Below are positions 57,023 through 64,000 of a DNA stretch of 64,000 nt, piece by piece; the stretch's first letter is position 1, and each line of letters begins with the position of its first letter. This stretch comes from Fulvia fulva (Eukaryota > Ascomycota > Dothideomycetes > Mycosphaerellales > Mycosphaerellaceae): the NCBI RefSeq assembly GCF_020509005.1, contig NC_063012.1, positions 434,001-498,000 on the forward strand, written 5' to 3'. The notes under the pieces are model-generated. The model was given only the letters and a program-made list of their open reading frames with translations. It was not told the DNA's origin and searched no databases. The translations under genes and the position numbers were made by a program.

Positions 57023-59155
57023 ATGTGGGCAAAGGCGGCATTCGCTGCCAGTACACTCTTCGCCCATTGCTTTGCATCACCCGTGGTCGCTCCTCATCTT
57101 ATACACGAGAAGCGAGACTCATTGCCACATGGCTGGGTGAAGCGCTATGCGGTGGATGGCAATGCTGAGCTGCCCATGCGTATCGCCCTTACGCAGAACA
57201 ATCTCCACAATGCGCATGATTGGCTCATGGACGTGTCACATCCTGAGTCTGACAAGTATGGAAGGCATTGGTCTGCGGAAGATGTCGCGAACGCGTTCGC
57301 TCTGAGGTACGATCTTCTTATAGATGTTGAGACATTCTCTGACAGCGAACGACAGCAAGGACACCTCGGATGCTGTGAAGGCATGGCTGGCCTCTACCGG
57401 CATTCATGATGACCGTATCGGGAAGTCCTAGAGTCTCGGCTGGCTCGAGTTCACGGCGACTATCAACGAAGCAGAAAACTTGCTCAAGACCAAGTACCAT
57501 GTCTACGAACACGATGAGACGGGTCAACCTCACGTTGCTTGCGAGGAGTATTCCATCCCGGCAGCGCTCAAGGATAAGATCGACTTTGTGTATCCGACTG
57601 TCAGTATCAGTGAAGTCCAGGGAGTGCAAAGCTGACCATTATAAGGTACACTTTGATGCTAAATTGAAGGTCCGTGATACATCAGACAGCGTCACGAAGC
57701 GTGAAGTCAAGCCTGGAGCTGCAAAATCGCCTGGTAAACCTGGATCCGGCTCATTGCCAAATTGGAACCACAGCTTCCTTCCGCATAGCGACATCATCAA
57801 GGAGCTACAGAACTGTGACAAACAGATCACGCCTTGGTGCCTTCGACTGCTGTACAAGTTCCCGCCCGGCCTCACCGTGAATCCCAAAAACAGCTACGGC
57901 ATCGTAGAGTACACCCTACAAGCATATGTGCCGTCCGATCTAGACCTCTTCTTCAACAACTTCAGCACCAAGCAGGTAGGGCAGCGACCTGTGCTTGATT
58001 CGATCGATGGTGGCTACCTACAGCAGACACTCACTGGATTCATCTACAACGGCGAGTCCAATCTGGACCTCGAATATGCGATGACCCTGGTCTACCCGTA
58101 GAAGACTACCCTCTACCAAGTCGGCGACACAGTGGAAGGCGCCTCTTTCAATGACTTCCTCGATGCTATCGATGGCTCCTACTGCACCTACCAAGGAGAT
58201 GACGATCCATCCCAGGACGCCACATACCCAGATCCATACTGCGATCCAGCATCCCAAGACTGCTACAAAGGCCCAAAGAACTGCGGCGGCTTCGCAGCTA
58301 CCAAAGTCATCAGCACGTCCTACGGCTATAACGAACACGACCTCACCCCAGCTTACGAGCAACGCCAATGCAACGAGTACATGAAGCTTGGTCTGATGGG
58401 CGTCTCAGTCGTCTACTCCAGCGGCGATTATGGCGTAGCTGGCAACAGTGGCCAGTGTATCAACGGAGCCGGCGTAGATGCACCATACAACAACGGTACT
58501 AGTGGGCGTTTCAATCCAAGCTTCCCGAGTACGTGTCCGTACGTCACGTCTGTAGGTGCTACGCAGGTCACCCCGGGAACAAACATCGTGACGAGCAGGA
58601 CGCAGCCTGAGCAAGCTTGCGAGACTGTTACTTACTCCGGCGGTGGCTTCAGTAACGTCTTCCCACTGCCTTCGTACCAGGCAACCGCAGTGAAGTCTTA
58701 GCTCGGACAAAATCCAGTAACGTATAGCGCGGAGCTGTTTAATAACAGTGGTCAGACGAGAGGGTAAGTCCACTCCCAGTCACACTCCCACACCTCAACC
58801 CATCTAATCATGCTTTTTACATAGATTCCCCGACATCTCAGCAAACGGCGCAAACTACGTCGTCGCCATCGACGGCCAATGGGCCCTCGTCCACGGCACC
58901 TCTGCTTCTTCTCCTACGCTCGGCAGTGTTCTTACGCTTATCAACGAAGCACGCTTCGATCTTGGCAAGGGATCGATCGGGTTTGTTAACCCTACGGCGT
59001 ATGCGCATCCTGAAGTGTTCAATGATGTGACGCAAGGGGGCAATCAAGGCTGTGGCACTGCTGGGTTCCAGGCGACGAAAGGCCGGGATCCTGTTACGGG
59101 GTTGGGCACGCCCAATTCTCCGAGGATGCTGGAATTGTGGTTGGGGCTGCCTTGA
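57023..59155 (+). pseudogene. Sedolisin (S53, tripeptidyl-peptidase type) with three in-frame TAG codons
   Basis: Sedolisins are secreted acid serine peptidases made as proenzymes. The N-terminus (MWAKAAFAASTLFAHCFASP) is a signal peptide, then a pro-segment with KRDSLPHGWV and SHPESDKYGRHWS. The mature part has SNLDLEYAM (Glu/Asp of the catalytic set), SSGDYGVAGN (oxyanion Asp), PSFPSTCPYVTSVGATQ and the catalytic Ser in GTSASSPTLGSV, with a VTGLGTPNSPRM end. Introns near 57307-57347, 57601-57645 and 58764-58825 are likely. TAG codons at 57429-57431, 58099-58101 and 58699-58701 fall where Gln or Tyr is expected (all fit CAG-to-TAG except perhaps the last). The first intron joint also does not keep frame. 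A dead copy; the protein would have been extracellular. Confidence 0.85.
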
Positions 59156-59937
59156 GGGAAGAGGGGTGGAACGAGGAGGGTTGTGGTGAGGTGGCGAGGG
59201 TGGTGCTGATGAGGTGGACGATTTCATAAAGGAGAAGTGCATGACGTGTGGTGACGAAGAGAGACGTGCTAGGTGAGTTTATGTCGTTCTTCATCTCGCA
59301 ACCCTGTGGTCTGATTGGTGTGGTAGTCATCGGACGCTAAGTAAAGCGCCGATACGCTTGTCGACTCGCTAGCTGCCTTCTTCATGCCAGAAATCCTTCG
59401 CGTGGAGCTACGATTCTTATGCCAGCAATTTCACGCTCTTCGCAGAACGAGTGCGATCGTTCGACGACGCACCAGTCAGCCAGGACTACAGGTCACAAGG
59501 CGAGATGGACATACAGAATGTTAGATAGGCCATCGTGTTCGTGCCGTGGAAGGCTGCAAGGTTTCAGCATCAGGAGCTAGATGCCTTCATCACTGGCTCT
59601 TCCACGAATGTGACATGGAATGTACTAACTGGTCCTGTCAAACCCTTTGTGAAATCAGAATGCTATACTGCATGCGAAAGGCTGAAGACTCCGAAACTGT
59701 ACAAACTCGATCCGCATAGCTACAGCTCGCCTCGAGAACTCATCGGTCACGCTTCACCCGCTCTGACACTCATGTAGTCGACCTGAGGTAAATCATCACT
59801 AGCTCCGCCACTGAAGTAGCCCCCAGTCCGAATGCCACATTCTGCGCAGAGGCAGCTAATCACTCGGTCCATCTTGCAACAGCATATCCACGGCACCCCG
59901 ATCCTTCCCGCGGACCCCAATCCCCCTCGCCCTCTTC
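59156..59937. other. Intergenic, no gene seen
   Basis: Short frames only; possible 3' flank of the sedolisin pseudogene. No repeat or RNA gene recognised. Confidence 0.4.
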
Positions 59938-60315
59938 CTATGAACTACCGGCCCTCGACGTCTTCTCCCGCCGCTGATGAAGGTCTTGCCTCTTGTTCCT
60001 CCTGGTGTCGTAGTCGTCTTCATCCTTGATCCCCTCAATCTTCGCCGATGTGTGGCGACCGGTTGCTCGACTTCGAATGCCACGTTCAATCAAGAGCAGG
60101 CCCATGATTCCGGCTACGAACAGCACGGGGGCTGGGAGGGCGTTGGATTTGAGGCCTTCTGAGATGCCTGGCATCGTGTGACTGGGGTGGGATTGGGGTG
60201 CTGTCGATATTGTGGACTGTACTGTGCTTCTGTGTGATGCTCTGGTCACTACAGTCGATCTCTGGATGGTGAGAGCATGAGTTCTACCTGGTTGGGATGT
60301 GCTAGGAGTTGACAT
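59938..60315 (-). CDS. Possible small single-pass membrane protein (125 residues)
   Basis: The frame starts with a Ser/Thr-rich N-terminus, then one hydrophobic stretch (LPAPVLFVAGIMGLLLIE, near residues 60-77), then a basic and acidic tail (EGIKDEDDYDTRRNKRQD). The shape is that of a small organelle membrane protein, but I recognise no family. The start could also be the inner MPGISEGLK. A chance frame cannot be excluded. Confidence 0.35.
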   Translation of the reverse strand: MSTPSTSQPGRTHALTIQRSTVVTRASHRSTVQSTISTAPQSHPSHTMPGISEGLKSNALPAPVLFVAGIMGLLLIERGIRSRATGRHTSAKIEGIKDEDDYDTRRNKRQDLHQRREKTSRAGSS

Positions 60316-61234
60316 AGAGTTGATTGACGCAGCAGCGCGAGGACGATATCTTGTGCGCTCTCAGCCATCAATCCAGCACTGCCACATGCTGACACCCTCT
60401 TCTGCAGCCATCATTCTGCGGACGTCTGCGGACGTGGGACTGGCGGTGAATGCTGCTATACAGCATGCTACGTCGACCGAAGTGCAGCATGATGACAAGG
60501 TGGCGTTGCCACTCAGCCTTACAAGCAAGGGGTACCCGGTATGTCAAAAGTCTATCTTGCAGCGGGACGAGGTGATCGACCAATACCAGAGTGACAGCAC
60601 ATGGCAGCATCCAAGCTAATAGACAGCCTATCAGATTTCGTTCGTGTTGTGCCAGAGGCTCTGCGAGATGCTGTGAGGATATGTGAAGTTGTCCCGGGCC
60701 TCTGGGTTGTGACGATGCTGCTTGGTAGCGCATGTGAGTGGCGGTGTGAGCTTGGGCTAGCATACATACGTTGCATGCTCCTCAGATTGCAGTATGGGAG
60801 AGGAGTCCACATCTGGCTCAGCTCCTAGGTGTGCCGCTTTTGTCCTCCGCAACCGACCTGCATTGCGAGAATGTTACGGTCACATACCGTGAACTGTACT
60901 TTTGTTGCGATCCTGGACAACAATTGGTGCTTTTGCACGCTCGCCACAGATGCAGTCTATGACCTGATTTCACATTCTCTTTGTATTTGGCAAGCTCAGT
61001 GCGACCTGCAAGATATCCTGTTTGCCAAAACGTCGATCATGAAAGACAAAGCGCGCCACGTGACTTCTTCTCACCAACTGACGTTTCTCTCCTTAAACAC
61101 GAACAGTTGCGAAGTGTCTCTTGCTCCTCGTCCCGGTGCTGGCGGCGTGTCGGAGCTTGGAAAGAAGCCTCTGATGTCAACCCTACAAAGCGCGGTCAGA
61201 AAGAGCGTCAAGGCTCTCTTCTACCACGAATGAC
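60316..61234. other. Intergenic about 0.9 kb, no gene seen
   Basis: Only overlapping short frames. No conserved motif recognised. Confidence 0.4.
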
Positions 61235-61726
61235 TCACCCATGTACGGGTACTCCCCAATAGCCACAGACTGTTCCACTGGCCCTGTTCTTCAATCTGTC
61301 TTACAGTCAGCTCATCGTCGCATACGACAGTGGAAACACTCACCGCCAACAGACAGTCTGACGATCGTTGCCTTTCGTTTCGACCAACGACCATTGTTGA
61401 GCGTTGCTCCCGTTGGTGCCCCAGCCTTGAACTTGTGTCCCCACACCATTACTACCGTGGTTTAAGTCCATATACGTCGTGCCTGCGCGGTTCTGGAACG
61501 ACCAATAGATTGTGCCATCGTCCATGTTCTTGTCGGCAATGACCGCTCTCCAAGACATATTGTATCGGCCACTGCCTCCATCATCCTTGTAGGTCCATAC
61601 CTTGCAATGTGTGCCGTTGTTGCTGCTGCCACTGTCGAGGTCAACCACCTCATCCCCAGCTCCATCATCATGGAACTCGTTGTATAGGTGAATGGTATAC
61701 CACTTGTTATCTTCAACAGGGGCCAT
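61235..61726 (-). CDS. Ricin-B-type (beta-trefoil) lectin-like protein
   Basis: A cytosolic or secreted carbohydrate-binding fold; no signal peptide is seen. Starting at MAPVEDNKWY (61726), the first exon has KWYTIHLYNEF, QNRAGTTYMDL and NAQQWSLVET, the QxW-type repeat unit of the ricin-B fold. Read as one exon it ends at 61340 (128 residues). A strong donor (gtgagtg) near 61347 and an acceptor near 61290 would add a second exon (RLKNRASGTVCGYWG...) ending at the TGA 61237-61235; I chose this longer span. Carbohydrate specificity is unknown. Confidence 0.7.
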
Positions 61727-62390
61727 AGTTGTGAGACTGAGCGAGGTGCTATGAAGAAAGTCGACTTCGGTATTTGAATGTGGAGTTAATACAAGATCTA
61801 GTAGCATGGGCTTCGATACTGTCCTTATGTATCACATACTGGTGTACAATACCTCGCAATTGCATACGGCGGCACGTTGGGCGTAAAGGTGGCGTGTACC
61901 AGGACAGCTGAAGCTGGATAGCCTCGCGGCCAGAAGTCTCCAAGGCCGCGGAAGTTGAGTTGGTCCGATGTAGCACTACGAACTGGAGACGCTCACACGT
62001 TAGCACTTCTGGAGTGCACCCTCTTGATCGGCGTTCATCGTGTCCTCTGGAGAGATGCTGCATGGACTTGTGATATTATAGAGATTTTCTTTCATCAGAT
62101 TTATGATCTGGTAGACAAACTTGTACCTGGCTCATCTTGCCATTGCTTGCGCCTGGGACGCGGTGAGGAACAATAGCTACGGGCGGTGAGGACCATCGCA
62201 GAATGGATACAAGCAGCTGGGTGTGACGATTGAGGGCATTGTTGTCGAGAGAGAGAGGACGTTCTCTTGCTTCAGCTCGAGAAGGAGGCGCTGCTGATGT
62301 CTTGGCAGCAAGTGCTTGGCAGCCTGTGACTAGGTAGTTTGTCACGGGCACTATTCAAGCCGACAGAAGGGTCGGGACGACTTGGACCCT
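61727..62390. other. Intergenic, no gene seen
   Basis: Normal composition up to about 62390, where the second RIPed island begins. No gene recognised. Confidence 0.4.
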
Positions 62391-62394
62391 GCTC

Positions 62395-64000
62395 CACCAA
62401 ATTAGTTAGCAACTTGATCTTGATAGCCCCATTATCTCTTTTTGACCTTACCGTCGCTAACCTTATAATAAAGCCTTGATTTCTACGGTATAGACTAATC
62501 TAAGGTATAGCTATTTAGCGTAGTAATTAGCTTATCCGGACACCTTACCGCCGTAGCTCGAGATAGCCCCCCTTAATAACTAAGATCGCGCCCTTATCTA
62601 ATATTACCTTAACGATAGCTAGAGCCTACCGGCCGTAGTAAAGCTACTATTAAATAATCGCCGAGGCTCGCGTACGTTAATTTATATATATATAAAGAGG
62701 TAGACCGATACTAGTACTATATAGCCTTTAGTAGGCGGACGGCCCTACCTAATCAAACCGTATATACGCGACTTCTTACTAGATCTATTAGTAGATAAGA
62801 GTACGTATTAGGCTAAAGAGCTAGTTTTCTTCCTTTACGCCGAGTACGGTATAAAATATTAAAGAGAGTTAGAGACCTACCTTAAATATAAGCGAAGGCC
62901 CCGCCGCCGAGCGTTATACCGCCGAGCGATATTATTTATAAATATTGTTATAGAAGAGTCATTCTGTTTATATATAAGTAAAGTCGCTTACTTAATATCG
63001 CTATCTTAACGTACTTTACTACCGAGCGGGCTATACTACCGAGCGGGCTACTTTTACTAAGAACTATACTACTTCCACTTTAATTACGACGGTATCTTAA
63101 TACGACGACATCCTATAGAATCGTTACTAGGAGGACAATTCCTCTTCAGATTCTTTGCTATCTAGCGAGTCTACTTAATAGGTACGTACGTTATACCCCG
63201 ACTCGCTATATCGCTTATAGCGTCGTAGCCTTAGTACTGGCCGAACACTATCTAGCGACTCTCTACTCACTTCCTACCTCCTAGTATCCTCTAGAGGTAT
63301 TAATTACGACGCCCTATCGAAGGTTAGAGACCCTCTAGACTGAATATACTTACGCTTTCGTGCTTTCTACTATATAAGGGTCTCGTTAGACTTGCGTAGC
63401 TTACTAATCTCGCTTCGTATAAGAGCTATCTAATACGCTATCTCTCTACTCCCTCTCTATTACCCTATTAAACAACCTTCCTCTTTCTACTACGCCTTTC
63501 TAAACCCGTAACGACGCTCTAAGACGTAATAACACCTATTATAAACCCTGTCTCGTCGAAGTTGTAGGTGTCCTAGTTAAGGATGCTATACTTCTCCTTT
63601 ATATTACGTATAAGTAAGAACTACTTCTCGATAACGTCTAGATCTTCTATTAGGGCTCGCTAACGATCGTATCTACGTGTTATACAAACCTTTAGCTTAC
63701 GATGCCGCCTAATAAACCTGTCTGTCTAATTAAGACTAGCGGGCTTAAGACCCTTCTCTTATAGTAATAAATCGGCTATTACTCGTATACTAGCCTTTAA
63801 TAGCAGGAAACCTCTAAGATCTAGCTCGAGTATATACTCAAGTATCACCCTCTCTTCTAGCTCTATAAGCTTCTTCGAATTAGGCTCGTAGTCACCCCGA
63901 GGAGGTCGTCTATTCAATCGATACCCTAGTGTAGTTCGAGACGCGTTATATACCTTTATAGTAAGTCGATTCGTGATTGTCGCGTCGCGTTTCGTGGCCT
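62395..64000 (-). mobile_element. Fot1/pogo-like DNA transposon, RIPed and internally deleted, cut by window edge
   Basis: Minus-strand reading through stops from 64000 gives TITNRLTIKVYNAS (start of the DNA-binding part), PRGDYEPNSKKLIELEE, LEYILELDLRGF, ADLLLQEKGLKPASLNWTDR, RRYDRQRALIEDL and DTYNFDETGFIIGVI (first catalytic Asp region), up to about 63480. The frame then jumps to the family C-terminus (KLRKSNETLI, KARKRKYIQS, RGSLTFDRAS, and RYKRYSESGYNVRTY, a worn zinc knuckle). The middle part of the DDE domain (second Asp and third acidic residue) is missing. So it could not make a working transposase even before RIP. Confidence 0.8.

Noticed and set aside
1..64000. tRNA or rRNA genes
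   Set aside because: I saw no cloverleaf-like A/B box pair or rRNA stretch that I could support by eye.

Overview
This window looks like a filamentous ascomycete genome, probably a Dothideomycete. The genes have many short introns (about 48-80 nt, GT-AG, some GC-AG). They include a HET-domain gene, a Zn2Cys6 regulator and a Dal5-type transporter. The repeats are depleted of CpA/TpG in favour of TpA, the mark of repeat-induced point mutation (RIP). The genus is an inference; no rRNA or other marker is present.

Layout. (1) 1-19.74 kb is a nest of transposons: a RIP-ruined Ty1/copia pol 3' end; a RIP-ruined Ty3-like integrase on the minus strand, split by two LINE insertions that each left a 14-bp target duplication; two more ruined LINE copies; and ruined Ty3-like and copia-like gag regions. 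(2) 20.3-29.4 kb is a run of mostly damaged genes: a sulfotransferase-like gene with one in-frame stop, a DUF1214-like gene with a frameshift, an intact 84-residue tandem-motif protein and a broken HET gene. (3) 29.7-50.6 kb is an 11-gene candidate metabolic cluster. (4) 51.2-56.0 kb holds conserved housekeeping genes: SF3A2/Prp11, Rad17 and an AlkB-like dioxygenase. (5) 57.0-61.8 kb holds a sedolisin pseudogene, a possible small membrane protein and a ricin-B-type lectin. (6) 62.4-64 kb is a RIP-ruined, internally deleted Fot1/pogo element.

The main discovery candidate is region 3. It contains an MFS anion permease, a Baeyer-Villiger-type monooxygenase, a hotdog thioesterase, a Zn2Cys6 regulator, a CaiB/BaiF CoA-transferase, a P450, a 4-coumarate-CoA-ligase-like enzyme, an AtuA-like protein, an alpha/beta hydrolase and two SDRs. 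A palindrome with core TCGGNCCGA (best form CTCGGNCCGAG) occurs in every one of the six intergenic promoter regions that face the enzyme and transporter genes. By eye I found it seven times in the window and nowhere outside these promoters. The inverted CGG/CCG triplets are what a Zn2Cys6 dimer usually binds, so the sites point to one regulon, probably driven by the regulator inside the cluster. There is no PKS, NRPS or terpene-synthase backbone gene. The gene set (uptake, hydroxylation, ketone-to-ester oxidation, ester hydrolysis, CoA activation and transfer, AtuA-like step) suggests breakdown of a terpenoid-like or cyclic-ketone carboxylate. That substrate is inference. Four GC-AG introns fall in three cluster genes, and the CoA-transferase has an in-frame stop in this copy.
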